Below are positions 8,674-18,405 of a stretch of DNA of 47,131 nt, in pieces. The DNA is taken from the NCBI RefSeq assembly GCF_003474435.1, contig NZ_QRNF01000027.1:1-47131 (forward strand), in the 5' to 3' direction. How positions within the stretch are numbered: the stretch's first letter is position 1; every line of letters begins with the position of its first letter. A program made the position numbers and the translations under genes. This stretch comes from Ruminococcus sp. AF46-10NS. Lineage in GTDB: Bacteria > Bacillota > Clostridia > Lachnospirales > Lachnospiraceae. The notes under the pieces are model-generated. The model saw only the letters and a program-made list of their open reading frames with translations, was not told the DNA's origin and made no database searches.

Positions 8674-8701
8674 TTGCGTGTATAAATGGATAAAATATAA
8701 T
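8674..8701 (+). promoter_or_regulatory. Probable glnS promoter and leader
   Basis: TTGCGT (8674-8679), a 16-base spacer and TATAAT (8696-8701). The implied leader to the glnS start is about 150 bases. I see no T-box (no specifier/TGGNACCGCG pattern) and no known riboswitch in it. It contains short complementary runs (TTGGTT at 8708 with AACCAA at 8735) of uncertain meaning. Confidence 0.55.
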
Positions 8702-8860
8702 TTCCTTTTGGTTTTCTGTATGGACACGAACAACAACCAAATGAGAGAAAAAATGCAAAAAAATAAGAAAACTTTTAATTAAATACAGTTTTTGTGGGTT
8801 TCAAAAAATCCAATTTTATGATAAGATAAAACATCAGGACGATATCTAGGAGGGAGATCA

Positions 8861-10528
8861 ATGGACAACGAGACAGTTTCCAAGAATTTTATTGAGAATA
8901 TTATAGACAAAGATCTTGCAGAAGGTGTATACGACACCGTGCACACACGTTTTCCGCCGGAGCCGAACGGCTATCTTCATATAGGACATGCGAAATCCAT
9001 ACTTTTAAACTATGGACTGGCTAAGAAATATAACGGAAAATTCAATCTTCGTTTTGATGATACCAACCCTACAAAAGAGAAATCAGAATTTGTAGAATCT
9101 ATCAAGGCAGACGTGAAATGGCTTGGCGCAGACTGGGAAGACAGACTTTTCTTTGCATCTGATTATTTTGACCAGATGTATGAGGCAGCAGTTAAGCTTA
9201 TCAAGAAGGGCAAGGCTTTTGTATGTGACCTGACAGCAGATCAGATCCGTGAGTACAGAGGAACTCTGACAGAGCCAGGTAAGGAGAGCCCGTTCAGAAC
9301 CCGTACAGTAGAGGAGAACCTTCAGCTCTTTGAGGAGATGCGTGAGGGTAAATACGGCGATGGAGAGAAAGTTCTCCGTGCCAAGATCGATATGGCATCC
9401 CCGAACATGAACATGCGTGACCCGGTTATCTATCGTGTAGCACGTATGACACACCACAACACAGGCGATAAATGGTGCATCTACCCGATGTACGATTTCG
9501 CTCATCCGATCGAGGACGCCATTGAAGGAGTAACACATTCCATCTGTACACTGGAGTTTGAGGATCACAGACCACTTTATGACTGGGTTGTAAAAGAACT
9601 GGAATATCCGCAGCCACCGAAACAGATTGAGTTTGCAAAACTTTACCTGACCAATGTTGTAACTGGTAAACGTTACATCAAGAAGTTGGTAGAGGATGGT
9701 ATTGTAGATGGATGGGATGATCCAAGACTGGTTTCAATCGCTGCACTTCGTCGTCGTGGATTCACACCGGAGTCCATCCGAAAATTCGTAGAGCTCTGTG
9801 GTGTTTCCAAAGCCAACAGCTCTGTTGACTATGCAATGCTTGAGTACTGTATCCGTGAGGATCTGAAGCTGAAACGTCCGCGTATGATGGCAGTACTTGA
9901 TCCGATCAAGCTCGTGATCGACAATTATCCGGAAGGCCAGGTAGAATACCTGGAAGCTCCGAACAACATGGAGAATGAGGAACTGGGAACCAGAAAGATT
10001 CCATTCAGTGGAGAGCTTTACATTGAACGTGATGATTTTATGGCCGAGCCGCCTAAAAAATACAAACGTCTCTATCCTGGAAATGAAGTACGTCTTATGA
10101 ATGCATATTTTGTAACGTGTACAGGATATGAAGCTGATGATGATGGAACAATCCGCGTAGTACACTGCACATATGATCCTGAGACAAAAGGTGGAAACGC
10201 TCCGGATGGACGCAAGGTAAAAGGAACCATTCACTGGGTAGAGGCTTCCAATGCAGGTAAAGTTGAAGTAAGACTTTACGAGAATATCGTTGATGAGGAG
10301 AAGGGTGTTTATAATAAAGAAGACGGATCTCTCAACGTAAATCCGAACTCCCTTACTGTAACAAGTGCTTACGTGGAGCCGGAACTTCTCAAGGCAAAAG
10401 GTTATGACAGCTATCAGTTTGTCCGTAATGGCTTCTTCTGTGCAGACATTCATGACTCCAGGGAAGGCGCACCGGTATTTAACCGTATTGTTTCCCTGAA
10501 GAGTTCCTTTAAATTGCCGAAAGCCTGA
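8861..10528 (+). CDS. glnS: Glutaminyl-tRNA synthetase
   Basis: A 555-residue class I synthetase that attaches glutamine directly to tRNA-Gln. [13 protein letters not shown] carries the HIGH motif at residues 40-43. FDDTNP, the VEGWDDPR-like VDGWDDPRL and LRRRGF are GlnRS hallmarks. The C-terminal half is the beta-barrel anticodon-binding region. The KMSKS loop is degenerate: TGKRY at 268-272 where E. coli has MSKRK. AGGAGGGAG directly precedes ATG 8861. It is transcribed alone and ends at a strong terminator. Most Firmicutes make Gln-tRNA through GatCAB, so a glnS gene points to an old acquisition shared by Lachnospiraceae and relatives. Confidence 0.96.
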   Translation: MDNETVSKNFIENIIDKDLAEGVYDTVHTRFPPEPNGYLHIGHAKSILLNYGLAKKYNGKFNLRFDDTNPTKEKSEFVESIKADVKWLGADWEDRLFFASDYFDQMYEAAVKLIKKGKAFVCDLTADQIREYRGTLTEPGKESPFRTRTVEENLQLFEEMREGKYGDGEKVLRAKIDMASPNMNMRDPVIYRVARMTHHNTGDKWCIYPMYDFAHPIEDAIEGVTHSICTLEFEDHRPLYDWVVKELEYPQPPKQIEFAKLYLTNVVTGKRYIKKLVEDGIVDGWDDPRLVSIAALRRRGFTPESIRKFVELCGVSKANSSVDYAMLEYCIREDLKLKRPRMMAVLDPIKLVIDNYPEGQVEYLEAPNNMENEELGTRKIPFSGELYIERDDFMAEPPKKYKRLYPGNEVRLMNAYFVTCTGYEADDDGTIRVVHCTYDPETKGGNAPDGRKVKGTIHWVEASNAGKVEVRLYENIVDEEKGVYNKEDGSLNVNPNSLTVTSAYVEPELLKAKGYDSYQFVRNGFFCADIHDSREGAPVFNRIVSLKSSFKLPKA

Positions 10529-10547
10529 GAATTTAAATGATCAAGAG

Positions 10548-10582
10548 ATACACCGGGATGTATATTTCCGGTGTATTTTTTT
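10548..10582 (+). terminator. glnS terminator
   Basis: ATACACCGG (10548-10556) pairs perfectly with CCGGTGTAT (10568-10576) and runs directly into seven T. Confidence 0.9.
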
Positions 10583-10587
10583 ACTGG

Positions 10588-10616
10588 TTGCACCTGTATT
10601 CGGAAAAGGTTATACT
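10588..10616 (+). promoter_or_regulatory. Promoter of the maf operon
   Basis: TTGCAC (10588-10593), a 17-base spacer and TATACT (10611-10616), 30 bases before the maf start. It lies immediately behind the glnS terminator, so maf begins a new transcription unit. Confidence 0.7.
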
Positions 10617-10645
10617 GGTAGCACAGGAAAGAGAGGAACATACAG

Positions 10646-11251
10646 ATGAAAAGAATTGTACTTGCTTCTGCATCTCCCCGGAGACGGGAACTTTTAAGCC
10701 AGATTGGTGTGGAATTCGAAGTAAAGCCAGCTGACGGTGAAGAACGGATCATCAGCACAGAACCATCGAAAGTTGTAGAAGAACTTTCCGGTCAGAAAGC
10801 CATGTTTACAGCCAAAGCCCTGGAAAAAGAGAATGGTCATGTGCCGGAAGGATGTATTGTGCTCGGAGCAGACACGATCGTATCCTATGAAGGAAGAATT
10901 TTAGGCAAACCTTCTGATAAAGAAGATGCGATCCAGATGCTTTCCATGCTCCAGGGAAACACTCACCAGGTTTATACCGGAGTGACTGTGCTGAAAGAGA
11001 AACAGGGAAGCTGGAAGTTCCATACATTTTTTGAGTGTACAGATGTGATCTTTTATCCGGTGACCAGGGAGGAGATCGTGGAATATGTAAACAGTGGTGA
11101 TCCTATGGATAAAGCAGGAAGCTACGGCATCCAGGGCGCCTGGGGAGCCTATGTGAAAGGAATCCGCGGGGATTACAACAATGTAGTAGGCCTGCCTGTG
11201 GCAAGACTGATCTACGAGACGAAAAAAATCGGAATAAACCTGAAAGGATGA
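10646..11251 (+). CDS. maf: Maf-family nucleoside triphosphate pyrophosphatase
   Basis: 201 residues, the usual Maf length. The family hydrolyses non-canonical or methylated nucleoside triphosphates to monophosphates and slows septation when overproduced in Bacillus. Signatures are the N-terminal SASPRRRELL loop, GADTIV with the catalytic aspartate, YTGVTV, and the KAGSYGIQG substrate loop. A ribosome site GAGAGGAA lies just upstream. It overlaps the following HAD gene by 4 bases (ATGA), indicating translational coupling. Confidence 0.93.
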   Translation: MKRIVLASASPRRRELLSQIGVEFEVKPADGEERIISTEPSKVVEELSGQKAMFTAKALEKENGHVPEGCIVLGADTIVSYEGRILGKPSDKEDAIQMLSMLQGNTHQVYTGVTVLKEKQGSWKFHTFFECTDVIFYPVTREEIVEYVNSGDPMDKAGSYGIQGAWGAYVKGIRGDYNNVVGLPVARLIYETKKIGINLKG

Positions 11252-11922
11252 AAAAAATGATAAAAGCGTGTATATTTGATCTGGACGGAACACTTGCGGA
11301 TACACTAGAATCCATGGCTTATGTAGCTAACCAGATCATGGAAAAGTTCTCACTGAAATCTCAGCCGACAGATAATTTCCGCTATTACAGCGGCGAGGGT
11401 GCAGATATGCTGATCAGAAGATGCCTCATTGATGCCGGAGATCCGGAGCTTGCCCATTACGAAGAAGTAAGAGCACTTTACCGTAGAAAATTCGACGAGG
11501 ATCCTTTATATAAAGTAGTTCCATACAAAGATATGCCGGAGACAGTAAAGGAGCTGAAAGCACAGGGACTGAAACTGGCTGTCTGCTCCAACAAACCTCA
11601 TATTGCTGCCAATAAAGTAGTGAAAGCCATGTACGGAGATATTTTTGACGAAGTTATGGGACAGCAGGAAGGGATACGCAGGAAACCGGCTCCGGATGGT
11701 CCGTTAAAGATCGCGGAAGATTTCGGGGTAAAGCCGGGAGAATGTATGTACATCGGAGATACAAAAACAGATATGCTGACAGGAAAAGCAGCAGGCATGT
11801 ATACAGTCGGAGCACTTTGGGGATTTCGTGACAGAGAGGAACTGGAAAGCAATGGTGCAGATGTAGTTGCCGGCGGTCCGAAAGACCTGCTTACTGTGTA
11901 TAAGGAGAAAGATCATGATTAA
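11248..11922 (+). CDS. HAD-family phosphatase, phosphoglycolate phosphatase type
   Basis: 224 residues, HAD superfamily subfamily I with the alpha-helical cap. Motif I is FDLDGTLADT near the N-terminus (nucleophilic and acid/base aspartates), motif II is the CSNKPH region, motif III the lysine of KPAP, and motif IV IGDTKTDM. Closest in style to Gph/PgmB-type small-molecule phosphatases; the substrate cannot be assigned. ATG 11248 couples to the maf stop, and ATG 11257 has better spacing from AAAGG and is an alternative start. Confidence 0.88.
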   Translation: MKKMIKACIFDLDGTLADTLESMAYVANQIMEKFSLKSQPTDNFRYYSGEGADMLIRRCLIDAGDPELAHYEEVRALYRRKFDEDPLYKVVPYKDMPETVKELKAQGLKLAVCSNKPHIAANKVVKAMYGDIFDEVMGQQEGIRRKPAPDGPLKIAEDFGVKPGECMYIGDTKTDMLTGKAAGMYTVGALWGFRDREELESNGADVVAGGPKDLLTVYKEKDHD

Positions 11923-12718
11923 GATGGTAGCCAGTGATCTGGATGGAACACTTCTTGTAAATGGCAGCCAGTCAATTCCGGAAGAGATTTTTCCTTTAAT
12001 AAAAAAATTGAAAGACATGGGGATCCTTTTTGTGGCAGCCAGCGGAAGGCAGTACGCTAATATGCGGAATCTGTTTGCACCTGTGAAGGATGATATGGCA
12101 TTTATCGGGGAAAACGGAGGTCTTGCAATTCAAAATGAGAAACTTCTTTACTGTGACAGTTTTGACAAAAAGCTTGTGATGGAGATCATAGAAGCGATCC
12201 AGGAAAAAAAAGACGCAGAGTTTTCCTGTTCCACAAAAGATTTTTATTATATCATGCCAAAAACAGAGCATTACCGTCATCTGATGGTAGAAGAAGTAAA
12301 GAATCATTGCAAGATCATAGGAAGCCTGACTGAGATCACAGAGCCCTGTATGAAAGTGGCGGTCTATGAGCGTGAGGGAATGACAGAAGAATCCATCCGT
12401 TACTGGAGAGAACGGTTCGGGGATCGCTGCACAGTTGTTACCTCTGGTTTTGCGTGGGTGGATTTTATCCCGTTTACCACAAACAAGGCGAAAGGGATTC
12501 GGAAGTATCAGGAACTTCTTGGCGTTGGTCCGGAAGAATGCGTGGCTTTTGGTGATGAATATAATGATATAGAAATGATGAAATCTGTGAAATACAGCTT
12601 TGCCATGAAGAATGCGAAGCAGGGCGTACGGGAGGCGGCAGCCTACGAGACAGAAGAAGTTGCGCCGGTGCTTCGAAGACTGATACAGGCAGACGGAAAT
12701 ATAAAGGAGGTATTTTAA
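11915..12718 (+). CDS. Cof-type HAD-IIB hydrolase
   Basis: 267 residues. Motif I is SDLDGTLL, motif II the serine in AASGR, and motif IV is GDEYNDIEM. The type IIB cap lies between about residues 80 and 185. These enzymes dephosphorylate sugar phosphates, pyridoxal phosphate or flavin intermediates; specificity is not predictable here. ATG 11915 is chosen because AAGGAG lies 7 bases upstream, and it overlaps the preceding HAD gene by 8 bases. Two HAD phosphatases of different subclasses in one operon behind maf suggests a housekeeping metabolite-repair unit, which is inference. Confidence 0.9.
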   Translation: MIKMVASDLDGTLLVNGSQSIPEEIFPLIKKLKDMGILFVAASGRQYANMRNLFAPVKDDMAFIGENGGLAIQNEKLLYCDSFDKKLVMEIIEAIQEKKDAEFSCSTKDFYYIMPKTEHYRHLMVEEVKNHCKIIGSLTEITEPCMKVAVYEREGMTEESIRYWRERFGDRCTVVTSGFAWVDFIPFTTNKAKGIRKYQELLGVGPEECVAFGDEYNDIEMMKSVKYSFAMKNAKQGVREAAAYETEEVAPVLRRLIQADGNIKEVF

Positions 12719-12719
12719 G

Positions 12720-12977
12720 ATGTACAAGAAAGAATACGTTGAGACATTTCTGGAAAAACAGGGACAGCTTTTTGATGAGCCGGTAGCAGATAATTTTGAG
12801 GAGGCAGAGGCATTCCTGGAGGATTGCATGGCTGTTGTACTGGATTCCCTCAAAGATGTAAAAAAATATCTGGATGGAATGGGAGCTGATGTGGAGGGGC
12901 TTTCTCTTAAGGAGCTTGAGGAAGAGAGTGAAGTGTTTAAACTTCCGGATGGAAAATATCTTATTGTAGAAGGTTGA
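12720..12977 (+). CDS. Conserved small acidic protein, unknown function
   Basis: 85 residues, rich in D and E, predicted to be mainly helical with a final short strand (DGKYLIVEG). No membrane segment, signal peptide or metal-binding motif is visible, and I do not recognise a named family. It starts one base after the preceding HAD gene, behind an AAAGGAGG ribosome site, so it is the last gene of the maf operon and probably co-expressed. The following ~160 bases hold the promoter region of the surface-protein gene. Confidence 0.75.
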   Translation: MYKKEYVETFLEKQGQLFDEPVADNFEEAEAFLEDCMAVVLDSLKDVKKYLDGMGADVEGLSLKELEEESEVFKLPDGKYLIVEG

Positions 12978-13140
12978 GTTTACCAGAAGTAAATGGATGC
13001 CTGCTTCAATTGTAAACAGCTGCTTCATAAGGAAAGCAGGGATTACACCTTTTAAAATTAAATATGGTAAACTTGTATCAGCAAAAGCAAGGCTCTGTAT
13101 ATAATGTGTACAGAAGTAATTAGATAAAGGAGGATGGAAT

Positions 13141-16067
13141 ATGAGAAGAAACAGGGTACTGGCTATAATAATGGCTGTGCTTATGATGGTAACGCTACTT
13201 CCGTCTATGGTGTTTGCAGCGGAAGCTCCGTCCGGAGCATTGGATGGAACACTTAAGATCAAGGGCTCTGCATCAGTAGGCTCCACGTTGAGCGCTGATC
13301 TTTCCAAAATAAAGCCGGCAGGAGTTACCAGTGAGTATGTATCATTTTCATGGTCACTGAAAGATGGAGATCTTCTCACAGAAGTCGGAACAGGTAAGAG
13401 CTACAAAGTAGATGAAAAAGCTCAGGGGCTTTCAATCGTTCTGAAGATCACAGGAAAAGAAGATAAAGGAATCACGGGCTCACTTACAGCGACCAGCGGT
13501 AAAGTTGAAGCTGCGAAAGAAAAGAAATCTTCTGATTCCAAGAAAAAAGAAACAAAATCGGAAGAAACTTCAGCTTCTGCAGAAAAAAAAGAAACGGAAA
13601 CTGCCGATACAAGCAGTGCAGATCAGAGCAATGAAGCACAGAACAGTGCAGATCAGAGTAATGTAGAACAGAATGATGATGCACAGAACAGCGATGATCA
13701 GAGCGGTAGTGAGGAAACAGAAGAGCCGACACAGAATGAGGCCGGCACAGATTCTCAGGATAGTGAAACTACAGATACTTCCACAGAAGAAAAAGAACAG
13801 ACTACAGAAAATACAGAGATTCCTGCAGAAACAAAAGAACTTACTTATTCTGCAACAGTATCTACAGAAGATGGAAGCGATGTGCTCAATTTTGGCTATG
13901 TAGAAGAGGACTATACAGAAGTTCCGGAAGCACAGTATGTTTCCATTACTAATAATGGAACGGGTGATCTGAATTTCAAGAGCCTTGCACCGGAACATTT
14001 TATGGTACAGGATATCAACGGAGAACCTTTGAAAGCTGGTGAGACGGCAACTGCATTTGTGCAGCCAAGAGAAGGAATCGCAGCAGGTGAGTATAAAGAT
14101 ACGATCACTTATGAAACAGAAGAGGGCGTGAAGGTATCTTTTGAAGCAGATTTTACAGTAACAGCTAAAAAAGAAGATACATCAGATACAGAGAAAAAAT
14201 CAAATTCAGAAGAAACACAGGATCCGGAAGAAAAAGATGATCAGCCCGAAACACCGGAGGCAGTATACAAACTTGGCGTGGATAATCCAGAGCTTCATTT
14301 GAAACCCTGAAAGAAGGCTATGAAAATATCGAAGAGACATGTACAGTTACAGTCCGTAATGAAGGAACAGCAGCTGTAACATTAATTCAGCCGGCATCAG
14401 ATTATTTTGGTATTGCACCGGCAACTTCTGTTGAAACAGATGGAGATATTCAGCTTGAAGCTGGCGGAGAGCAGACATTTACTGTGCAGCCGAAACTGGG
14501 GCTTTCTGCACAGGATGATCCGTATACACAAGAGCTTGTTTTTTCAACAAAAGAAGATAAAACAGCAACTGTAGCAGTAAACGTACAGGTATCTGTGGAA
14601 AAGGATGCATCAGAGGAAGTACCGTCTGTGAGAGCGGATCCTTCTAATGTGGATTTTGGAAGTCTTGAACAGGGATATGGCGAAGCACCGGAGGCACAGA
14701 CAATTACTCTTACAAATACAGGTAAAACAGCTATTCGTCTGGAGCAGCCTACAGCATATAATTATGAAGTAGGAACTATTTCAGCAGAAGTTATCAATCC
14801 TGGAGAGTCTGCTACATTTACGCTTCAGCCGAAAACCGGTTTTTTAGCAGGTGATTACAATGAAAAGATCAGTGTGAAAGATGTTGATGGCAATGAACTG
14901 GCGGCTGTTGAAGTTATTTTTGCAGTAACAGAACCACAGCCTGTATATGATCTTTCCATTGATCCGGAAAGTCTGGAATTTGATTCTTCTGAAGAAGGAT
15001 ACAAGGATGTACCGGCAGAGCAGACAGTTACAGTAACAAATACAGGGAATACCAGCATTACCCTGCAGCAGCCTGAAAGCAAATATTACACAGTAGGAAA
15101 TCTTTCGGAAACAGAAATCGCAGCTGGAAGCAGTGCAACATTTACAGTGCAGCCGAAGAGTGGACTTACTAAGGGAGAATACCTGGAAGATATCAGTGTT
15201 CAAAATAGCGGAAATGTAGAATGTTATGTGAATGCGCATTTCAGCGTTACAAAGAAAACGGATGATAACAGCAACAATCTTACAGGAATCAAGAAGCCGT
15301 CCGATATTACAGATCTTCCAAACGGAACAGAAAAATCCCAGAAGGCACTGAAGCTTCCGTCAACAGTGAAGATCACAACCACTAAAGGTGAGCAGAAAGC
15401 AAAAGTAAAATGGGATGTAAAAGGATGCTCCTATAATCCGGCATCTGCTGACAGACAGACCTTTAATGTAAAAGGTACCGTTACACTTCCTGATGGGGTG
15501 AAGAATCCTGATAATATCAGTACAGTGATTGCAGTGAGCATTACTGTAAACGCATACAAGGGAACAGAGGTCAAGGAATCTGAGAACAAGATCACAGGTA
15601 TTGATGCCAACGGCAAATATGATACAAACAGTAAGATCACATTTACAGCAGTTGGTGCAGGTATGGATAATGATAGCCCGAAAAAAGGTGACACAAGATA
15701 TCTGCCGGGCAGCTGGAAGATCACAGAGACACGTACCTGGGATGCAGCTCCGTATACAGCTACTTTCCGTGTAAGCAAAGCAGGACAATACACCCTTAGC
15801 GTTACATTTAAACAGCAGAAATATAATGGTTCAAAATGGGAAAATACAGGAAGTGAATCTTCTCAGAAAGTTACATTTAAAGTATCTCAGGCAGCTACTG
15901 TAACTACAGCAGCAACAGCGACACCGAAACCTACAGTTACCGGAACAAACAAGAAATCAGCAGTACAGACAGGCGATAATACACCTGTTATGACGTTTGT
16001 GATCATTCTTGTAGCCGCAGTTGCCTGCATTGGCGGTGTTGTTGTTTATAAAAGAAAAAAGAAATAA
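13141..16067 (+). CDS. Large secreted cell-wall protein with four ~110-residue repeats, broken by one missing base
   Basis: With one base restored this is a 975-residue surface protein. Order: signal peptide (1-28, cleavage after MVFAAEA); a beta-rich Ig-like domain (about 30-120); a low-complexity S/E/Q/N/D stretch (about 120-233) built from 10-residue units like SADQSNEAQN; four related beta-sandwich repeats (about 234-343, 375-490, 496-602, 601-706), each with EGY...P..QTVTVTN and an F.VQPK.GL..G.Y signature; another Ig-like segment (to about 910); a T/P-rich linker; and a VQTGDN motif followed by a membrane helix and KRKKK. The end resembles a variant sortase signal. The frame breaks near 14300, where CATTTGAA should read CATTTTGAA. 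AAAGGAGG precedes the ATG. Likely role: adhesion or wall structure, which is inference. Confidence 0.85.
13615..13704 (+). repeat. 30-bp tandem repeat inside the surface-protein gene
   Basis: Two near-identical 30-base units (13615-13644 and 13645-13674) and a more diverged third (13675-13704) encode the S-A-D-Q-S-N type decapeptides. Such in-frame repeats can change copy number by slippage. Confidence 0.75.
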
Positions 16068-16091
16068 ATAAAATTAAGTAATCTGAAAAAG

Positions 16092-16127
16092 TTCCCTGCA
16101 CGGATCTGATGTGCAGGGAATTTTTTT
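16092..16127 (+). terminator. Terminator of the surface-protein gene
   Basis: TTCCCTGCAC (16092-16101) pairs perfectly with GTGCAGGGAA (16111-16120) and is followed by seven T. Confidence 0.93.
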
Positions 16128-16155
16128 AACTGTATATGTCATATCTGATTTATTA

Positions 16156-16182
16156 CTAGCACTCAAAATTGGCGAGTGCTAA
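16156..16182. promoter_or_regulatory. CIRCE operator (HrcA binding site) upstream of htpG
   Basis: CTAGCACTC, nine bases, GAGTGCTAA: 17 of 18 arm positions match the CIRCE consensus TTAGCACTC-N9-GAGTGCTAA. CIRCE is bound by the HrcA repressor and classically controls groES-groEL and hrcA-dnaK. Here the only gene downstream is htpG. Confidence 0.93.
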
Positions 16183-16189
16183 TTTTTTC

Positions 16190-16218
16190 TTGACTTTTGC
16201 AAAAAGTCGTATTAGTAT
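16190..16218 (+). promoter_or_regulatory. htpG promoter
   Basis: TTGACT (16190-16195), a 17-base spacer and TAGTAT (16213-16218). The CIRCE element ends 7 bases before the -35. Repression could work by blocking polymerase entry, or an additional promoter may lie within or before CIRCE. Confidence 0.65.
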
Positions 16219-16295
16219 ATATTTATTGAAAAAACAGAAACAAGTTTCCGGTTCACCGGAACATAAGGAATAAGAACAAAAGGAGAGTGATATAC

Positions 16296-18347
16296 ATGTC
16301 AGCAAAACATGGAAGTTTATCAATCAACAGTGAAAATATTTTCCCTATTATCAAGAAATGGTTATATTCAGACCATGATATTTTTGTAAGAGAGATGATC
16401 TCCAACGGATGTGATGCGATCACCAAACTGAGAAAACTGGAAGTTATGGGTGATTATACATTCCCGGATGGTTACAAGCCGGCTGTCAATGTTATTGTAG
16501 ATCCGGATCAGAAGACGCTGAAATTTATTGATAATGGTATCGGTATGACAGCAGATGAGGTAGAAGAATATATTACCCAGATTGCTTTTTCCGGTGCTAC
16601 AGAGTTTCTTGAGAAATATAAAGATAAGACAACAGATGATCAGATGATCGGACATTTCGGACTTGGATTCTACTCTGCATTTATGGTAGCAGATGAGGTA
16701 CACATTGATACACTTTCCTATAAAGAAGGCTCCGTACCAGTTCACTGGACCTGTGATGGCGGTACAGAGTACGAGATGGCAGATGGAAACAAGACAGTAC
16801 CAGGGACTGAGATCACACTTTTCCTGAATGAAGAGAGCCTGGAATTTGCCAATGAATACCGTATGAGAGAAGTTATTGAGAAATACTGCTCCTTTATGCC
16901 GGTAAACATCTATCTTTCCAAAGCTAACGCAGAGCAGGAATATGAGACTATTGATGAGGCAGATCTGCGTGAGGATGATGTAGTAGTTGAGCACATTCAT
17001 GAGGAAGCCAAGACAGAGGAGAAAGAGAACGACAAAGGTGAGAAAGAAGTCGTAGAAGTATCTCCTGCCAAAGATAAAGTAAAGATCAATAAACGTCCGG
17101 TATCCTTAAGTGATACCAACCCGCTGTGGATGAAACATCCGAATGAATGTACAGATGAAGAGTATAAAGAATTTTACCGCAAGGTATTTATGGATTACAA
17201 AGAGCCACTGTTCTGGATCCATCTGAATATGGATTATCCGTTCAATCTGAAAGGTATCCTGTATTTCCCAAAGATCAGAACAGAGTATGATTCCATTGAG
17301 GGAACTATCAAACTTTACAACAATCAGGTATTTATCGCAGATAATATCAAAGAAGTTATTCCGGAATTCCTGCTCCTTCTCAAAGGTGTGATCGACTGTC
17401 CGGATCTGCCGCTGAATGTATCCCGTTCTGCTCTGCAAAATGATGGTTTTGTAAGAAAAATCTCCGAGTACATTACCAAGAAAGTTGCAGATAAGCTTAC
17501 CGGAATGTGCAAGACTGACAGAGAATCCTATGAGAAATACTGGGATGATATCAGCCCGTTCATTAAATTCGGATGCATCAAAGATGTAAAATTCGGAGAG
17601 AAGATGAATGATTATATCCTTTTCAAGAACCTGGATGGCAAATATCTTACTCTCAAAGACTGCATTGAGGAGAACAAGAAAGAAGAAACCAAAGATGCAG
17701 AAAAAGAGACAGAAGAGAAAACATCTGAGGAGAACAAGAACGAGGAAGCTCCGAAGACAGTTATCTACTATGTGACAGATGAGGTTCAGCAGAGCCAGTA
17801 TATCAACATGTTCCGAGAAGCTGGTAAAGATGCAGTGATTCTGAAACATGTGATCGATTCACAGTTTATTTCCCATCTGGAACAGCAGGATCAGACTGTA
17901 CAGTTCAAGAGAATTGATGCAGATCTGACAGAAGAACTTCGTGAGGACGGCGAGACAGATGAGACTACAGTTAAGACACTGACAGATGTATTCCGCAAGA
18001 ACCTCGGTAAAGATAAACTGGAAGTAAAAGTTGAGAAGCTGAAAAATGAAGGAACAGCAGCGATGATCACTCTTCCGGAGGAGAGCCGACGTATGCAGGA
18101 TATGATGAAGATGTACAATATGTATGGAATGGATCCGAATATGTTCGGTGGCCAGGAGGTACTGGTACTTAATGCAAATCATCCGCTTGTGAAATTTGTG
18201 GCTGAGAATCAGGAATCCGATCATGTGCCGGTGATCTGTGAGCAGCTTTATGACCTGGCTATGATGAGCCATAAACAGCTTTCTCCAGAAGAAATGACAA
18301 AATTCGTCAAGAGAAGCAATGATATCTTGATGGTTCTCACGAAATAA
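16296..18347 (+). CDS. htpG: Molecular chaperone HtpG (Hsp90)
   Basis: 683 residues. The N-terminal GHKL ATPase domain shows the E-x-x-S-N-x-x-D pattern (REMISNGCDA), DNGIGMT, and the lid segment GHFGLGFYSAFMVAD. A charged linker (about 230-265, E/K rich) leads to the middle domain (NPLWMKHP; YFPKI; LPLNVSRSALQ with the ATP-contacting arginine). A second acidic stretch (about 460-485) precedes the C-terminal dimer domain. It is longer than the ~625 residues of E. coli HtpG, mainly from the two charged inserts. ATG 16296 is preferred over the in-frame GTG 16287 because AGGAG lies 10 bases upstream. Monocistronic, with its own terminator and CIRCE operator. Confidence 0.96.
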   Translation: MSAKHGSLSINSENIFPIIKKWLYSDHDIFVREMISNGCDAITKLRKLEVMGDYTFPDGYKPAVNVIVDPDQKTLKFIDNGIGMTADEVEEYITQIAFSGATEFLEKYKDKTTDDQMIGHFGLGFYSAFMVADEVHIDTLSYKEGSVPVHWTCDGGTEYEMADGNKTVPGTEITLFLNEESLEFANEYRMREVIEKYCSFMPVNIYLSKANAEQEYETIDEADLREDDVVVEHIHEEAKTEEKENDKGEKEVVEVSPAKDKVKINKRPVSLSDTNPLWMKHPNECTDEEYKEFYRKVFMDYKEPLFWIHLNMDYPFNLKGILYFPKIRTEYDSIEGTIKLYNNQVFIADNIKEVIPEFLLLLKGVIDCPDLPLNVSRSALQNDGFVRKISEYITKKVADKLTGMCKTDRESYEKYWDDISPFIKFGCIKDVKFGEKMNDYILFKNLDGKYLTLKDCIEENKKEETKDAEKETEEKTSEENKNEEAPKTVIYYVTDEVQQSQYINMFREAGKDAVILKHVIDSQFISHLEQQDQTVQFKRIDADLTEELREDGETDETTVKTLTDVFRKNLGKDKLEVKVEKLKNEGTAAMITLPEESRRMQDMMKMYNMYGMDPNMFGGQEVLVLNANHPLVKFVAENQESDHVPVICEQLYDLAMMSHKQLSPEEMTKFVKRSNDILMVLTK

Positions 18348-18365
18348 AGGCGATTTTTCGAAAAG

Positions 18366-18397
18366 GCCCTTGTCCAATAGTGGACGAGGGTCTTTTT
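18366..18397 (+). terminator. htpG terminator
   Basis: CCCTTGTCC (18367-18375) pairs with GGACGAGGG (18382-18390, one G-U), then TCTTTTT. Confidence 0.85.
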
Positions 18398-18398
18398 A

Positions 18399-18405
18399 TG
18401 TCGAA
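18399..18405 (+). promoter_or_regulatory. 0A-box-like site (TGTCGAA)
   Basis: TATGTCGAAA covers this site and matches the Spo0A 0A-box core TGTCGAA exactly. It is the left end of the 240-base gene-free leader of a stand-alone Spo0A C-terminal-domain gene. A 7-mer can occur by chance, so confidence is limited. The rest of the leader (18406-18645) is AT-rich with no clear SigA promoter. Confidence 0.35.

Noticed and set aside
8720..8782. A 20-codon leader frame before glnS
   Set aside because: No ribosome site upstream, asparagine- and lysine-rich by composition of the AT-rich leader, and no glutamine-rich attenuation pattern.
8432..8860. T-box riboswitch before glnS
   Set aside because: No TGGNACCGCG-type antiterminator and no specifier loop could be found.
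13615..13704. CRISPR-like repeat array
   Set aside because: Units are contiguous, in frame with a surface-protein gene and without spacers; it is a coding repeat.
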